Source: Pigmentiphaga aceris
GTDB taxonomy: Bacteria > Pseudomonadota > Gammaproteobacteria > Burkholderiales > Burkholderiaceae_B
Direction of reading: 5' to 3'
DNA length: 64,000 bases
Assembly: GCF_008119665.1 (NCBI RefSeq)
Contig: NZ_CP043046.1
Span: 4,960,001-5,024,000, forward strand
The notes beneath the pieces are model-generated. The model was not told the origin of the DNA. It was given only the letters and a program-made list of their open reading frames with translations, and searched no databases. A program made the translations under genes and the position numbers. Each line of letters starts with the position of its first letter. Within the stretch, counting starts at the first letter, position 1. Shown here one piece after another: positions 1 through 11,345 of this stretch.

Positions 1-2694
1 TCCGACTACGTGGCCGCCAACGTGCAGGACCCGATCAGCCGGGTGCCGGGCGTGGGTGACATCACCCTGTTCGGTTCGCAGTACGCCATGCGGATCTGGC
101 TCGATCCGACAAAGCTCAACAGCTACAAGCTGACCACGGGTGACGTGCGCACTGCGCTTACCTCGCAGAACGCGCAGATCTCGGTCGGTCAATTGGGCGG
201 CGCGCCGGCAGTGCCGGGCACGCAATTGAACGCGTCGATCAACGCCCAGAGCCGTCTGCAGACCGTCGAGCAATTCGGCAACGTGATCATGCGTGTGAAT
301 CAGGACGGCTCGCAGGTTCGCCTGCGTGACGTCGCGCGCATTGAACTCGGTGCAGAAAACTACGGCTTCGACAGCAAGTTCAACGGCCAGCCCGCAGCCG
401 GTTTTGCCATCAACCTGGCAACCGGTGCCAACGCGCTGAACACGGCGTCGGCAGTGAAGGCACGCTTGAAGGAATTGAGCGAATTCTTCCCAACCGGGAT
501 GGAAATCCGTTATCCGTATGACACCACGCCCTTCGTGAAGATTTCCATCGAAGGCGTGATCCAGACACTGGCCGAAGCAATTCTGCTGGTGTTCCTGGTG
601 ATGTACCTGTTCCTGCAGAACTTCCGCGCCACATTGATCCCGACGATTGCGGTGCCCGTGGTGCTATTGGGTACCTTCGGGGTGCTGGCGGCGGCCGGGT
701 TCTCCATCAATACCCTGACCATGTTCGGCATGGTGCTGGCCATCGGGCTATTGGTGGACGATGCCATCGTGGTGGTGGAAAACGTCGAGCGGGTGATGGC
801 GGAAGAAGGCTTGTCGCCAACCGAAGCTACGCGTAAATCGATGGGCCAGATTACCGGCGCACTGGTGGGTATTGCGCTGGTGCTGTCTGCAGTGTTCGTG
901 CCGATGGCCTTCTTCGGTGGCTCGGTGGGCGCGATCTATCGCCAGTTCTCGATCACGATCGTGTCGTCGATGGCACTGTCGGTGGTGGTGGCACTGACGC
1001 TTACGCCTGCGCTGTGCGCAACCATGCTCAAGCCGATTCCGAAGGGCCATCACGGTGCCAAAAAGGGCTTCTTCGGCTGGTTCAACCGCAATTTCGACCG
1101 CGCCACAGCCAAGTACGAAGCCTCGGTCGCGCACATTCTGCGTCGTGGCATCCCTTACCTGGTGATGTATCTGGTGCTGGTCGGTGGCATGGTGTTCCTG
1201 TTCACCAAGCTGCCCAGTTCCTTCCTGCCTGATGAAGATCAGGGGATTCTGTTCACGCAGATTCAGCTGCCGGCCAATGCGTCGATGGAACGCACGCAAG
1301 GCGTGGTGTCGCAGGTAGAAAAGCACTATATGGAGAACGAGAAAGACAACGTCAACTCGATCTTCACGGTAACCGGCTTCAGCTTCGCCGGCCGTGGCCA
1401 GAACATGGCGATCGGCTTCGTGAGCCTGAAAGACTGGAGCCAGCGCAAGACGCCCGAGTCCAAGGCAGGCGGTATCGTCGGCCGGGCAATGGGTGCGTTC
1501 TCGCAGATTCGCGACGCCTCGGTGTTCGCCTTCCCGCCGCCAGCCATTATTGAACTGGGTAACGCCACCGGCTTCGACTTCATGCTGCAAGACCGTGCCG
1601 GTCTGGGTCACGAAGCACTGATGCAGGCGCGTGGTCAGTTGCTGGGCTTGGCGGCACAGCAGCCGGGCGTGCTGAGTCAGGTGCGTCCGAACGGCATGGA
1701 CGACACACCGCAGTACCAGGTTGACGTCGATTTCGAGAAATCCAGCGCGCTGGGCATCGCGGTCAGCGACATCAACGCCACCTTGTCGACGGCATGGGGC
1801 GGCGCGTACATCAATGACTTCATCGACAAGGGTCGCGTGAAGAAGGTGTACCTGATGGCAGACGCGAAGTTCCGCATGCTGCCAAGCGATCTGGACCGCT
1901 GGTACGTGCGCAACAACCAGAACGAGATGGTGCCGTTCTCGGCATTCGCCACCGGACGCTGGGTCACGGGTTCGCCCAAGCTTGAGCGTTACAACGGCGT
2001 GTCGTCGATCCAGATCCAGGGCTCACCTGCTCCGGGCGCAAGCTCCGGGCAGGCACTGAACGCGATGGAAGCCTTGATGAAAGAACTGCCGCCGGGCTTC
2101 GGCTTCGAGTGGACGGGTCTGTCCTACGAGGAACGTCTGTCGGGTTCGCAGGCACCGCTGCTCTACGGTATTTCGCTGCTGGTGGTGTTCCTGTGCCTGG
2201 CCGCACTGTATGAAAGCTGGTCGATTCCGTTCTCGGTGATGCTGGTGGTGCCGCTGGGGGTCTTCGGGGCCCTGGTGGCTGCGACCGGACGCGGGCTGTC
2301 CAATGACGTGTACTTCCAGGTGGGGCTGTTGACGACCATCGGTCTGTCAGCGAAGAACGCGATTCTGATCGTGGAATTTGCCAAAGACCTGTACGAAGAC
2401 GGCAAGGGCCTGACGGAAGCCACGCTGGAAGCCGTCCGCATGCGTCTGCGTCCGATTCTGATGACCTCGCTTGCGTTCATTCTGGGCGTGTTGCCGCTGG
2501 CCATCAGTACCGGCGCGGGCTCGGGCAGCCAGAACGCCATCGGTACCGGCGTGATGGGCGGGATGATTGCCGCAACGGTATTGGCCATCTTCTTCGTGCC
2601 GCTGTTCTTCGTGGTGATTCTGCGCACCTTTACCAAGGCCAAAGATCGGCCGAACCATGATGCCCCGCTCGCCGCAGGCACCAAGGATGTCTAA
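1..2694 (+). CDS. RND multidrug efflux permease, AcrB/MexB type (5' end outside window)
   Basis: The reading frame is open from base 1, and the first residues match the periplasmic porter region around residue 150-160 of AcrB. Roughly 150 N-terminal residues therefore lie upstream of the window. The protein is an inner-membrane proton-drug antiporter of the HAE-1 family. Visible features are the TM4 proton-relay aspartates ([17 protein letters not shown]), the TM10 lysine ([14 protein letters not shown]), and the strongly AcrB-like stretch [19 protein letters not shown]. The C-terminal tail is short and charged. The stop overlaps the start region of the outer-membrane channel gene downstream, so pump and channel are co-translated. 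The adaptor gene presumably lies upstream, outside the window. The family call is very secure; substrates cannot be read from sequence. Confidence 0.95.
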   Translation, partial: SDYVAANVQDPISRVPGVGDITLFGSQYAMRIWLDPTKLNSYKLTTGDVRTALTSQNAQISVGQLGGAPAVPGTQLNASINAQSRLQTVEQFGNVIMRVNQDGSQVRLRDVARIELGAENYGFDSKFNGQPAAGFAINLATGANALNTASAVKARLKELSEFFPTGMEIRYPYDTTPFVKISIEGVIQTLAEAILLVFLVMYLFLQNFRATLIPTIAVPVVLLGTFGVLAAAGFSINTLTMFGMVLAIGLLVDDAIVVVENVERVMAEEGLSPTEATRKSMGQITGALVGIALVLSAVFVPMAFFGGSVGAIYRQFSITIVSSMALSVVVALTLTPALCATMLKPIPKGHHGAKKGFFGWFNRNFDRATAKYEASVAHILRRGIPYLVMYLVLVGGMVFLFTKLPSSFLPDEDQGILFTQIQLPANASMERTQGVVSQVEKHYMENEKDNVNSIFTVTGFSFAGRGQNMAIGFVSLKDWSQRKTPESKAGGIVGRAMGAFSQIRDASVFAFPPPAIIELGNATGFDFMLQDRAGLGHEALMQARGQLLGLAAQQPGVLSQVRPNGMDDTPQYQVDVDFEKSSALGIAVSDINATLSTAWGGAYINDFIDKGRVKKVYLMADAKFRMLPSDLDRWYVRNNQNEMVPFSAFATGRWVTGSPKLERYNGVSSIQIQGSPAPGASSGQALNAMEALMKELPPGFGFEWTGLSYEERLSGSQAPLLYGISLLVVFLCLAALYESWSIPFSVMLVVPLGVFGALVAATGRGLSNDVYFQVGLLTTIGLSAKNAILIVEFAKDLYEDGKGLTEATLEAVRMRLRPILMTSLAFILGVLPLAISTGAGSGSQNAIGTGVMGGMIAATVLAIFFVPLFFVVILRTFTKAKDRPNHDAPLAAGTKDV

Positions 2695-4168
2695 GATGAT
2701 CAAACCGTTTGCGCCCCTGGTGCTGGTGCTGGCCTTGAGCGCGTGCTCGCTGGCACCGCGCTACGAACGACCGGAAGCGCCGGTCGGCTCCACCTGGCCC
2801 ACCGGACCGGCTTACAACTCCGCCGCAACCAACGGTGCCACCCCTTCCGTGCCAGTGGCCGAAATCGGCTGGCGTGAGTTTTTTGCCGACCCGTATCTGC
2901 AAAGCCTGATCGAGTCGGCACTTGCCAACAACCGTGACCTGCGTGTCGCTGCCTTGAATATCGAGCGTGCCCGCGCGCTGTATCAGATCCAGTCGGCGGC
3001 CCGCCTGCCGACCATCAACGCCACCGGTGACGGTGTGCGCCAGCGCACGCCGGGTGCGCTCAGCACCACGGGTCAAGCGCGGGTGTCGCAGCAAGTTGCT
3101 GTCGGCCTGGGCTTCAGTGCCTTCGAACTGGATTTCTTCGGTCGCGTCGCCAATCTGCGTGAACAGGCGCTGGAAGAATTCCTGGCTACCGAGGATGCCC
3201 GTCGCAGCAGCCAGATCAGCCTGGTGGCAGAAGTTGCCAATGCCTACCTGACCTTGCTGGCAGATCGCCAACGCCTGCGCCTGGCCCAAGACACCTTGGC
3301 CAGCCAGCGTGAGTCCTTCAAGCTCACGCAAAGCCGGTTCGAATACGGCGTGGCCAACGACCTGGAAGTGAATCAGGCACGCACCTCGGTGGAAACCGCA
3401 CGTGCCGATGCCGCTCGCTTCACGGCCCAGATCGCGCAGGACGAAAACGCCCTGCGCCTGTTGGTGGGCAATGCCTTGCCGGCCGAGCCGACGCCTACCC
3501 AGACGCTGCGTGACGCACGTCTGCTGGCCGACCTGCCTGCCGGGTTGCCGTCCGATCTGCTGCAGTATCGCCCCGACATTCAGCAGGCCGAACACCTGCT
3601 GCGTGGTGCCAACGCCAATATCGGCGCGGCCCGTGCACGCTTCTTCCCGAGCATTTCGCTGACCTCCAGCGTGGGCCTGGCCAGCACGGCGCTGTCGGGC
3701 TTGTTCGAAGGTGGTTCGCGTACCTGGTCGTTCGCCCCGCAGATCACCCTGCCGATCTTCGACGGTGGCGCGATTCAGGCGAATTACGACGGCGCGGTCA
3801 TTGGCCGTGACATCTATGTCGCGCAGTACGAGCAGACCATTCAGTCGGCGTTCCGTGAAGTCTCGGACGCCTTGGCGGTTCGCGGCACCATTGGCGAGCA
3901 ACTGGACGCCCAGCAGGCCTTGACCGATGCCGCGCAACGGACCTACACCTTGTCCGAGGCACGTTATCGCGGTGGCATCGACAGCTACCTGACGTCGCTG
4001 GATTCGCAACGCGCGCTGTACTCGGCACAGCAGGGCTTCATCACGACGCAATTGTCGGCGCTGACCAGCCAGGTGACCTTGTACAAGGCATTGGGCGGTG
4101 GTTTGACCGAGCGTCGTGACACGCCGGCAGCCGCTGCAACCGGCGCAGCAGCAACGCCTGTCCGCTGA
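2687..4168 (+). CDS. Outer membrane factor lipoprotein, OprM/NodT family
   Basis: This is the TolC-like outer membrane channel of the tripartite pump whose permease gene precedes it. The N-terminus is a lipoprotein signal (hydrophobic [10 protein letters not shown] with lipobox Cys, then SLAPRYERP, which is typical of OprM/CusC proteins). Two OEP repeats follow, and [19 protein letters not shown] is the hallmark of the second half. Length is about 490 residues, normal for the family. Two starts compete: ATG 2687 (MSKMIKPF), preceded by GCAGG, and ATG 2696, preceded by AAGG nine bases upstream. Both overlap or abut the permease stop. A longer frame opening at 2657 is unlikely because it would put residues before the signal peptide. 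The C-terminus is Ala/Thr-rich. Confidence 0.93.
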   Translation: MSKMIKPFAPLVLVLALSACSLAPRYERPEAPVGSTWPTGPAYNSAATNGATPSVPVAEIGWREFFADPYLQSLIESALANNRDLRVAALNIERARALYQIQSAARLPTINATGDGVRQRTPGALSTTGQARVSQQVAVGLGFSAFELDFFGRVANLREQALEEFLATEDARRSSQISLVAEVANAYLTLLADRQRLRLAQDTLASQRESFKLTQSRFEYGVANDLEVNQARTSVETARADAARFTAQIAQDENALRLLVGNALPAEPTPTQTLRDARLLADLPAGLPSDLLQYRPDIQQAEHLLRGANANIGAARARFFPSISLTSSVGLASTALSGLFEGGSRTWSFAPQITLPIFDGGAIQANYDGAVIGRDIYVAQYEQTIQSAFREVSDALAVRGTIGEQLDAQQALTDAAQRTYTLSEARYRGGIDSYLTSLDSQRALYSAQQGFITTQLSALTSQVTLYKALGGGLTERRDTPAAAATGAAATPVR

Positions 4169-4352
4169 AATGTAGCGGGATGGGGATTGTTCAGGTCGGT
4201 GTCAGAGCTTGCGGCCTACACTTAAAGCTCAGACGAGGGTTGGGTATGTGGTGGTCGCGATGCGGCCGGTATATGCCGAAACCTCTCCTTTGACACCGAT
4301 TACGCGCTCCCCCCGCGAGCAGTTTTGAGCGTGTAGTTGTGTGACCCTATAT

Positions 4353-4380
4353 CGGCCCGGCTATGCCGGGCCGTTTTTTT
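4353..4380 (+). terminator. Rho-independent terminator after the RND operon
   Basis: A perfect 9-bp GC-rich stem (CGGCCCGGC / GCCGGGCCG, loop TAT) is followed at once by seven T. It ends the efflux operon about 185 bases after its last stop codon and separates it from the tRNA gene. The 180 bases between hold no recognisable gene. Confidence 0.85.
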
Positions 4381-4413
4381 ATCTGCTTTTTGATATTTTC
4401 GCGGTTCACCTGC

Positions 4414-4441
4414 TTGCACAACCGTAAAAATCTGCTATAGT
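4414..4441 (+). promoter_or_regulatory. Sigma-70-type promoter of tRNA-Met
   Basis: TTGCAC (4414-4419) and TATAGT (4436-4441) are separated by 16 bases and lie just upstream of the tRNA start at 4451. Position and box quality fit a stable-RNA promoter. It is predicted from sequence only. Confidence 0.65.
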
Positions 4442-4450
4442 TTCTGTCTC

Positions 4451-4527
<77 letters not shown>

Positions 4528-4541
4528 ATATTAAAGACACT

Positions 4542-4578
4542 GCCCTGATCCGCTTTGCGGACCAGGGCTTTGTTTTTT
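4542..4578 (+). terminator. Terminator of tRNA-Met
   Basis: A stem of 12 positions with one mismatch (GCCCTGATCCGC / GCGGACCAGGGC, loop TTT) is followed by a T-rich run. It begins 15 bases after the tRNA CCA end. Confidence 0.8.
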
Positions 4579-5189
4579 CCAGGCTGGGCATTCCACAGCT
4601 GTTGGAAAATTCAGCAGATCGATGAGCACGATCACTGAAGAAGGCAGTCAAGACCTTCATACCCGCACCATCCGCAAACCTGGGCAACACTCGGGCTTGC
4701 GCAAGCATCATGGCAACTACCTACGTGGTTTTACCAGCCCGTCGCGCCAGGTTGTCTGATCGCCTGACTTCCGGTCGCCACACCTCCGACCGTCGCGCCT
4801 TTGACCGCTGCATTTTCAGCCACCGCATTTCAGCCACCGAATTTTCAGCCACTGCACGTCCGATCGCACATGCCTGACGGCATATATATAAGAGCCGCCA
4901 ATATCAGAAATTTGGCCGGACAGTCTGTACAACAGCAAGACACTGACAAGACATTTCACAAAAAAACATCGACGGCGAAAAACTGGCTTTCCGAGCAGCG
5001 CCGATAGCGATACAAGCAAGACAGTCGCATGGCGCGCGTTGGTGCATGTAGCCACGGTGTTGCCTCTGCCGTGTTTGCTGACTGTGTTTTCAAGTGCATG
5101 TCTTCACGTTCTTGCTGTCAAGCTAGCCCCTGTTCAGACAACAGGTATCACCGTTTTTCCCGGTGCCAACCCGTGCTCAATTTTTTGGC
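4579..5189. other. Intergenic region of about 610 bases, no gene recognised
   Basis: I see no convincing coding region here. It holds a threefold imperfect repeat (see 4810-4853), an AT-rich patch near 4880-4895, and a near-palindrome around 4591-4607. A perfect 6-bp inverted repeat CCTGTT-N5-AACAGG (5129-5145) lies about 45 bases before the diguanylate cyclase start and could be an operator. Base composition is lower in GC than the flanking genes. No clear promoter stands out. Confidence 0.5.
4810..4853. repeat. Three imperfect 14-15 bp tandem repeats
   Basis: Three consecutive units of the form G(C/A)ATTT(T)CAGCCAC(C/T) occupy 4810-4824, 4825-4838 and 4839-4853. They differ by single-base indels or substitutions. 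They lie in noncoding sequence and no function is apparent. Confidence 0.7.
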
Positions 5190-7253
5190 ATGTTGCTTCG
5201 CATACTGGGCATAGCCGGGAGCGGTTTCAGGCCCCTCTCTGGCGTATATCCCGCACACCGCCTGGAATCCTTTCGCACGCGCCTGCTCGCATGCGGGTGG
5301 CTGCTCGCGCTGCTGAGCGTGCTGGCCTCCATGCCCAGTTGGGCGCAGCAGACCAACACAGGAATCAAGACTGATTCCACCCAGCCCGCCGACAATCGCC
5401 ATGCCCTGGCAACGCTGCTGCTTTCAACGGCCGTCGATGGGTCCATCGATGCCGCGCGCCATACGGAATACCTGGAAGACCGCACCGGTTCCATGACGCT
5501 TGCCGATGTGCGTGGCACCGCGCCGTCGGCCTGGCGCTTGCCCGCGAGCAGCCAGGGGGACATCAATTTCGGCTACAGCCTCAGCACTTACTGGCTGCGT
5601 TTCACCGTGCAACCTGGCGCACCGGACGCCCGGTGGCGATTGGAAATCTCGTACCCTACGCTGGACTCCGTCACGGTGTACGCACCCATGAGCGACGGCA
5701 AACAGTACTTTGCGACGGGTGACCGCCTGCCCTATGCGCAGCGACCGATCGATCATCGCCATTTTGTCTTCCCGCTGAACCTGCCCACCGATACGCCTAC
5801 CACCATATATGTGCGGGTCGCGTCGCAAGGCTCGCTGACCGTTCCGCTGCTGCTGTGGCAAGACGAGATATTCGCCGCGCACTCGCGCACCAGCTATGCC
5901 GTGCTGTTTCTGTACTACGGCATCTTGCTTGCGCTGGGCCTCTACAACCTGCTGCTGTTTTTCCCGCTGCGCGACCCGGTGTACCTGGCCTACGTTGCCT
6001 TTGCGGCGTGCATGGCAGTGGGTCAGGCGTCCTTGAACGGGCTTGCCAACCAATATCTGTGGCCCGACTGGCCCGCCTGGGGTGATGCGGCGTTTGCATC
6101 GGGCACCGCGGCAACCGGGGCCTTCGGTGCCATCTTCACGCGCATGTTTCTGGCCACCAGAAAGCACACGCCCCTGATGGATCGCATGCTGATCTTGATC
6201 ACCGTCGCGTTCGTCGTCTGCGCACTGATGCCTTTGGTGTCCTATCGGGCGGCTGCCATCACCACCTCGGCCAGCGGGTCGGCGTTCTCCGTCTTTGCCG
6301 TGGTCGCCGCGTGCGTATGCTGGCGGCGCGGCAGGGCCGGAGCCAAGTGGTTCCTGCTGGCGTTTTTGATGCTGCTGAGCGGGGTGGTGCTGCTGTCCTT
6401 GCGCAACTTCGGCCTGATTCCCAGCAACATCGTCACGGCCCAGGGCATGCAGATCGGCTCGGCGATAGAAATGCTGCTGCTGTCCTTTGCACTGGCCGAT
6501 CGCATCACGGTGGCCAATGTGGAAAAAAAGGTGGCGCAGCGCGAAGCCTTGCAGGCCAAGGAAGACCTGGTCTTGTCGATGCGGGTGTCCGAACGCGTGC
6601 TGGAACAGCGCGTGACCGAGCGTACCCGGGCGCTGGGCGTTGCCAACAAGGCACTGGAACGCGCCCGCGCCGAGCTTGCCCACCAGGCCTATTACGACGC
6701 CCTGACCCAGTTGCCTAACCGCCTGGTATTGCAGGAACGACTGAGCGCCGCCCTGGTGCGAGCCGCCCAGCGCGGTTCCGGTTTTGCGTTGCTCTGGCTG
6801 GACCTGGACGGCTTCAAGGCCATCAACGATCAACACGGCCACGCGGTTGGTGACCAGATGCTGCGCGAGCTTGCGCCGCGCATGCTCGATGCCGTGCGGG
6901 CATCCGACCTGGTGGTACGTTTCGGCGGCGACGAATTCGTCGTCATTCTGGAAAATGTGCGCAGCCTGGACGTTGCGGGCCGGGTTGCCGAACTGCTGAT
7001 TTCACGCATCGGCTTGCCGGTCGAACTGGTTGGCTTGGACTTGGCCGTCGAGGTCAGCATTGGTGTGGCGATCTATCCCGACCACGGCAGCGACGCACGC
7101 ACGATTCTCGAAAATGCGGATCAGGCCATGTACGCGGCCAAGCGTGCAGGCGGCTCATCCTGGTGCCCGGCCGACCCTGCACTGGCAGCCTCGGCCCCCG
7201 CACGCCCGAATAAGCTCGACATCGACGACAGCCCCGAGCCCTCGGCGCACTGA
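5190..7253 (+). CDS. Membrane diguanylate cyclase: 7TMR-DISMED2, 7TM-DISM and GGDEF domains
   Basis: Predicted to make cyclic di-GMP at the inner membrane in response to an extracytoplasmic ligand. Order: signal-like hydrophobic segment ending SMPSWAQ; a periplasmic 7TMR-DISMED2 carbohydrate-binding-like domain (about residues 75-215, with YWLRFTVQ); seven membrane segments (about 228-425); a coiled coil; then GGDEF. The active-site motif GGDEF is intact at about residues 579-583. The product-inhibition I-site RASD lies exactly five residues upstream, so an active, feedback-inhibited enzyme is expected. No EAL domain is present. The start is uncertain: ATG 5190 is used here, GTG 5163 is in frame, and neither has a good ribosome-binding site. 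It stands alone between the tRNA and miaB. Confidence 0.9.
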   Translation: MLLRILGIAGSGFRPLSGVYPAHRLESFRTRLLACGWLLALLSVLASMPSWAQQTNTGIKTDSTQPADNRHALATLLLSTAVDGSIDAARHTEYLEDRTGSMTLADVRGTAPSAWRLPASSQGDINFGYSLSTYWLRFTVQPGAPDARWRLEISYPTLDSVTVYAPMSDGKQYFATGDRLPYAQRPIDHRHFVFPLNLPTDTPTTIYVRVASQGSLTVPLLLWQDEIFAAHSRTSYAVLFLYYGILLALGLYNLLLFFPLRDPVYLAYVAFAACMAVGQASLNGLANQYLWPDWPAWGDAAFASGTAATGAFGAIFTRMFLATRKHTPLMDRMLILITVAFVVCALMPLVSYRAAAITTSASGSAFSVFAVVAACVCWRRGRAGAKWFLLAFLMLLSGVVLLSLRNFGLIPSNIVTAQGMQIGSAIEMLLLSFALADRITVANVEKKVAQREALQAKEDLVLSMRVSERVLEQRVTERTRALGVANKALERARAELAHQAYYDALTQLPNRLVLQERLSAALVRAAQRGSGFALLWLDLDGFKAINDQHGHAVGDQMLRELAPRMLDAVRASDLVVRFGGDEFVVILENVRSLDVAGRVAELLISRIGLPVELVGLDLAVEVSIGVAIYPDHGSDARTILENADQAMYAAKRAGGSSWCPADPALAASAPARPNKLDIDDSPEPSAH

Positions 7254-7275
7254 CAGGTGCAACAGGGCTTTTCCG

Positions 7276-7281
7276 TATAAT
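7276..7281 (+). promoter_or_regulatory. Candidate -10 box upstream of miaB
   Basis: A perfect TATAAT lies 55 bases before the miaB start and directly after the preceding gene. The best -35 match (CTGACA, 7250-7255) is 20 bases away, which is too far for a strong promoter, so only the -10 element is claimed. Confidence 0.5.
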
Positions 7282-7336
7282 CGACCCTCGATTCGCTTCC
7301 CCCTGCCCCCGGGCTAATCCCCGTTCCGGCACCGCC

Positions 7337-8788
7337 ATGCTTGACATCAGCACCGATACCCCCACCAGCACGCCCTCCGCTGACGCTGCGCCGTCGCGCA
7401 AACTGTACATCCGTACCTTCGGCTGTCAGATGAACGAGTACGACTCGGACAAGATGGCCGACGTGCTCAACGCCGACCAGCCGATCGAACTCACCGACAA
7501 CCCCGAAGATGCCGACGTCATCTTGTTCAACACCTGTTCGGTGCGGGAAAAGGCCGAAGACAAAATGTTCTCGGACCTTGGCCGCGTCAAACATCTGAAA
7601 CGCAAGAATCCGAACCTGGTGATCGGCATCGGCGGCTGTGTCGCCAGCCAGGAAGGCGCGGCCATCGTGTCGCGCGCGCCCTATGTGGATGTGGTGTTCG
7701 GCCCGCAGACCCTGCACCGCCTGCCGGCCATGATCGCCAAGCGCCGCGACTCCGGCCGCGCGCAAGTGGACATCAGCTTTCCCGAAGTCGAGAAATTCGA
7801 TCACCTGCCGCCCGCCCGCATCGAAGGCGTGACCGCATTCGTGTCGATCATGGAAGGCTGTAGCAAGTACTGCAGCTTCTGTGTGGTGCCGTACACGCGC
7901 GGCGAAGAAGTGTCGCGCCCGTTCGACGACGTGCTGGTCGAAATCGCCGATCTGGCCGATCAGGGCGTGCGCGAAGTTACCTTGCTGGGCCAGAACGTCA
8001 ATGCGTATCGCGGCCCGATGGGTGATTCAGGCGAGATCGCCGACTTTGCCATGCTGCTGGATTACGTGCATGAAATTCCCGGCATCGAACGCATTCGTTA
8101 TACGACCTCGCACCCGAAGGAAATGACGGCACGCCTGATCGAAGCGCATGGGCGGCTTGAAAAACTGGTGCCTTTCCTGCACTTGCCGGTGCAAGCCGGC
8201 AGCGACCGCGTGCTGATGGCCATGAAGCGTGGCTACACCTCGCTGGAATTCAAGTCCATCGTGCGCCGCCTGCGCGCAGCGCGCCCCGACATCACGTTCT
8301 CGTCGGACTTCATCGTGGGCTTCCCGGGCGAGACCGAAGCCGAATACGAAAAGACCATCAAGCTGATTGAAGATGTCGGCTTCGATACCGCGTTCTCGTT
8401 CGTGTATTCGCGCCGTCCGGGCACGCCTGCTGCTGACCTGGTGGACGACACGCCGGAAATCGTCAAGTTGCAGCGCCTGCGTCGGCTGCAATTGCTGATC
8501 AATGAACAAGCCGCCGCGATTGGCGAAGCCATGGTCGGCACGACCCAGCGTGTGCTGGTGGAAGGGCCTTCACGCAAAGACCCGAATGAAATGATGGGTC
8601 GCACCGGCAACAACCGGATCGTGAACTTCCCCGCTCCGTCACGCCTTATCGGTCAGATGGTCGATGTCTATATAGACACCGCGCTGACCAATACTTTGCG
8701 TGGTCAGGTTGCCACCCGCGAAGGCGTGCTTGCCGCGCCTTACGTTCCGACGCACACCAGCCAGCACGGAGATACCCCTCACGTATGA
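7337..8788 (+). CDS. miaB: tRNA-2-methylthio-N6-dimethylallyladenosine synthase MiaB
   Basis: A radical-SAM methylthiotransferase that converts i6A to ms2i6A at position 37 of tRNAs reading UNN codons. The N-terminal MTTase domain has the three cluster cysteines in [23 protein letters not shown] and [11 protein letters not shown]. The radical-SAM Cx3Cx2C motif is in [16 protein letters not shown]-terminal TRAM domain (about residues 400-465) includes the EGPSRKDP motif. Length is 483 residues, slightly above the usual 440-475 because of N- and C-terminal extensions. It heads a run in which phoH overlaps its stop by four bases, the usual miaB-phoH-ybeY-corC-lnt order of betaproteobacteria. Confidence 0.97.
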   Translation: MLDISTDTPTSTPSADAAPSRKLYIRTFGCQMNEYDSDKMADVLNADQPIELTDNPEDADVILFNTCSVREKAEDKMFSDLGRVKHLKRKNPNLVIGIGGCVASQEGAAIVSRAPYVDVVFGPQTLHRLPAMIAKRRDSGRAQVDISFPEVEKFDHLPPARIEGVTAFVSIMEGCSKYCSFCVVPYTRGEEVSRPFDDVLVEIADLADQGVREVTLLGQNVNAYRGPMGDSGEIADFAMLLDYVHEIPGIERIRYTTSHPKEMTARLIEAHGRLEKLVPFLHLPVQAGSDRVLMAMKRGYTSLEFKSIVRRLRAARPDITFSSDFIVGFPGETEAEYEKTIKLIEDVGFDTAFSFVYSRRPGTPAADLVDDTPEIVKLQRLRRLQLLINEQAAAIGEAMVGTTQRVLVEGPSRKDPNEMMGRTGNNRIVNFPAPSRLIGQMVDVYIDTALTNTLRGQVATREGVLAAPYVPTHTSQHGDTPHV

Positions 8789-9774
8789 GCACTTCACGCC
8801 GCACGGCACCTACGGTCATCACCCTGGAAGAGGACAACGCCGTCCTGTCCAATCTTTGCGGTCCGCTGGACGAGAACCTTCGCCAGATCGCAGCCGCCTA
8901 CAACGTTGTCTTGTCGCGCCGTGGTGCGCGTATCAGCCTGGACGGTGAACGGGCAGACGAGGCGGCAGCAGCCGTCGGCTTCCTGCATCAGCGCGCAGGC
9001 GTGCAACCGCTGTCGATCGATGATGTGCAATTGGGCCTGGTTGAACTCGGCGCAGCCCAGGGCGAAGTACGCGCCCTGCCCGCCGTGCCGGGCGAAGGCG
9101 GCTTCGAGGAAATCGTGCTGCGCACCCGGCGCAACGGCCTGCATGGCCGCACGCCGCGTCAGCGCGAATACCTGCGCAACATCCTGTCGCACGACATCAC
9201 TTTTGGCTTGGGACCTGCCGGTACCGGCAAGACCTACCTGGCGGTGGCCTGCGCGGTGGACGCGTTGGAGCGGGAAACCGTCAAGCGACTGGTGCTGACG
9301 CGCCCGGCGGTGGAAGCAGGCGAACGCCTGGGTTTCCTGCCCGGTGACCTGTCGCAGAAGGTCGACCCGTATCTGCGCCCCCTGTACGACGCGCTGTACG
9401 ACCTGCTGGGTTTCGAGCGGGTTCAACGCCTGTTCGAGAAGCAGACCATCGAGATCGCGCCGCTTGCCTACATGCGCGGGCGCACGCTGAATCACTCCTT
9501 CATCATCCTGGACGAAGCGCAGAACACCACGCCCGAACAGATGAAGATGTTCCTGACCCGTATCGGTTTTGGCAGCCGTGCCGTCATCACCGGCGACCCG
9601 TCCCAGGTCGATCTGCCGCGCAATCAGCGCAGCGGTCTGGTGGATGCGACCCGTGTGCTGGAATCCGTGCAGGGTTTGGCATTCACCCAGTTCACCAGCG
9701 CCGATGTGGTTCGCCACCCGCTGGTCGGACGTATTGTCGAAGCCTACGAAAAATATGGCGACACGAGCCACTAA
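8785..9774 (+). CDS. PhoH family ATPase (YbeZ-like)
   Basis: A cytoplasmic P-loop NTPase of the PhoH/YbeZ family, associated with the endoribonuclease YbeY and RNA metabolism. Walker A ([11 protein letters not shown]) is near residue 142 and Walker B ([14 protein letters not shown]) near residue 239. The [10 protein letters not shown] segment is a family signature. Length is 329 residues, typical. Its ATG overlaps the miaB stop, and its 3' end overlaps the ybeY start by 20 bases, so the three genes are translationally linked. The family is certain; the exact cellular role is not well defined for any member. Confidence 0.95.
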   Translation: MSTSRRTAPTVITLEEDNAVLSNLCGPLDENLRQIAAAYNVVLSRRGARISLDGERADEAAAAVGFLHQRAGVQPLSIDDVQLGLVELGAAQGEVRALPAVPGEGGFEEIVLRTRRNGLHGRTPRQREYLRNILSHDITFGLGPAGTGKTYLAVACAVDALERETVKRLVLTRPAVEAGERLGFLPGDLSQKVDPYLRPLYDALYDLLGFERVQRLFEKQTIEIAPLAYMRGRTLNHSFIILDEAQNTTPEQMKMFLTRIGFGSRAVITGDPSQVDLPRNQRSGLVDATRVLESVQGLAFTQFTSADVVRHPLVGRIVEAYEKYGDTSH

Positions 9775-10390
9775 GACCACGAGCAAGACTGCGGCGAAAG
9801 CTGAGACCGACGCCGCAGCAGTCAAGACCGCGACCAAAACCACCGTGAAATCCACCACCAAGTCAGCCTCGGCTGGCAAATCTGCCGTGAAAACGCGCAA
9901 GACCACGCCCGCTGCACCGCCCGAACCCGCTGAGACCGTACTGAGCCTGTCGGTTCAGTACAACGTTGCGGAGCAAGTTCGCCTGCCGCGCTGGCGGCTG
10001 CGTCGCTGGGTGGCGCAGGCGCTGGCCGCGCTCGAAGGGCCGGCGGGTGCAAGTTTCACGCTGCGCCTTGTTGGTGCAGCCGAGGGGCGTCGCCTGAACC
10101 GCGATTTCCGCGAACGCGACTATGCCACCAACGTACTCACCTTCGAGTACGGGGCAGACCCGGCCGGGACAGTCCACGGTGACATTGTCATCTGTGTCCC
10201 CGTTTTGGTGCGTGAAGCCAAAGAGCAGAAAAAGCCCTTCCTGAATCACGCCGCCCATCTGGTGATCCACGCCACGTTACATGCCCTGGGCTACGATCAT
10301 CTGGACCCAGAACAAGAGGCCGAGATGGAAGCCCTGGAAATCGAGATCCTCGCGCGCATGGCAATACCCGACCCGTATCAGGTATCCTGA
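9755..10390 (+). CDS. ybeY: Endoribonuclease YbeY with Lys/Thr/Ala-rich N-terminal extension
   Basis: A single-strand-specific metallo-endoribonuclease for 16S rRNA 3'-end maturation and ribosome quality control. The zinc site HATLHALGYDH is intact near the C-terminus. NRDFRERDYATNVLTFEY is the conserved family block. The ATG at 9755 lies inside the end of phoH and gives 211 residues. The first 55 or so are almost only K, T, A and S, resembling a histone-H1-like tail, before the conserved fold begins around LSLSVQYNV. Family members are usually about 150-185 residues. A shorter product from an internal start cannot be excluded. A GC-rich downstream gap of 28 bases leads to corC. Confidence 0.93.
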   Translation: MATRATKTTSKTAAKAETDAAAVKTATKTTVKSTTKSASAGKSAVKTRKTTPAAPPEPAETVLSLSVQYNVAEQVRLPRWRLRRWVAQALAALEGPAGASFTLRLVGAAEGRRLNRDFRERDYATNVLTFEYGADPAGTVHGDIVICVPVLVREAKEQKKPFLNHAAHLVIHATLHALGYDHLDPEQEAEMEALEIEILARMAIPDPYQVS

Positions 10391-10418
10391 GCCCTCCTTT
10401 ACTCAGTCCCCCCGGACG

Positions 10419-11303
10419 ATGTCAGAATCCTCCCCGAGTCCGTCGCACGCCCCGCGCGTGCAAAAATCTTCGCCCAAGAGTTTTTTCGAGCGCTTGTCCG
10501 CGCTCATCCACCGCGAGCCTGAAGATCGCGAAGACCTGAAGGCCGTGCTGGAAGGCGCTTATGGTCGCGATCTGCTGGATGCCGAAGCCCTGTCGATGAT
10601 CGAAGGGGTGCTCGCGGTGTCCGAGCTGGCAGCCGGTGACATCATGATCCCGCGCTCGCGCATGGACATGCTGGAAGTGTCCCGCTCGCTCGACGAGTTG
10701 CTGCCTGGCGTGATCGCCACCGCGCACTCGCGTTTCCCGGTCTACGACGAAAGCCGCGACAACGTGGTTGGCATTTTGCTGGCCAAGGACTTGCTGCGCT
10801 GCGTGGTCGACCGCGACCTGGAATTGCGCACGCTGCTGCGCCCAGCCGTATTCATCCCCGAATCCAAGCGTCTGAATGTGCTGTTGCGCGAATTCCGCAG
10901 CAACCGCAACCACATCGCCATCGTGGTGGACGAGCACGGCGGCACCGCCGGCCTGATCACCATCGAAGACGTGCTGGAACAGATCGTCGGTGAGATCGAG
11001 GACGAGTACGACAATCCGAATCTGGAACAGCCCATCCTGCCCGACGGCAAAGACCGCTGGCGCGTGATGGCCACGGCTGGCATTCGCCGTTTCAACGAAG
11101 CGTTCGGCACCGAATTGTCCGACGACGACTATGAAACCGTGGGTGGCTGGCTGGCTGGCGACCTGGGGCGGATTCCGCGCCGGGGCGACCGTGTCGAGCT
11201 GGAACGGGTGCGCATCGAAGTCATTCGTGCCGATGCACGCCGTGCCTTGTGGCTGCGTGTCACACAGTTGGCCGAGGCCAACGACACGCGCAGTGTTCAG
11301 TGA
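10419..11303 (+). CDS. corC: CorC/HlyC-family transporter-associated protein, two CBS domains
   Basis: A cytoplasmic protein of the CorC (YbeX) family linked to magnesium and cobalt efflux. Two CBS domains occupy about residues 65-195 (ELAAGDIMIPRSRMDML; NHIAIVVDEHGGTAGLITI, with the VEQIVGEIEDEYD-type hinge). A C-terminal CorC_HlyC domain follows. No membrane segment is present, as expected for this short form. Length is 294 residues. The ATG at 10419 follows the ybeY stop by 28 bases. It sits between ybeY and lnt, its conserved position. Confidence 0.94.
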   Translation: MSESSPSPSHAPRVQKSSPKSFFERLSALIHREPEDREDLKAVLEGAYGRDLLDAEALSMIEGVLAVSELAAGDIMIPRSRMDMLEVSRSLDELLPGVIATAHSRFPVYDESRDNVVGILLAKDLLRCVVDRDLELRTLLRPAVFIPESKRLNVLLREFRSNRNHIAIVVDEHGGTAGLITIEDVLEQIVGEIEDEYDNPNLEQPILPDGKDRWRVMATAGIRRFNEAFGTELSDDDYETVGGWLAGDLGRIPRRGDRVELERVRIEVIRADARRALWLRVTQLAEANDTRSVQ

Positions 11304-11345
11304 TGGCAGTGTTCACGGCAGGCTTAGTGCGGTGAGTCTTTCACG

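Noticed and set aside
2630..4051. Long minus-strand open frame opposite the OprM-type gene
   Set aside because: Arg/Gln-rich antisense product with no domain, covering a well-supported gene.
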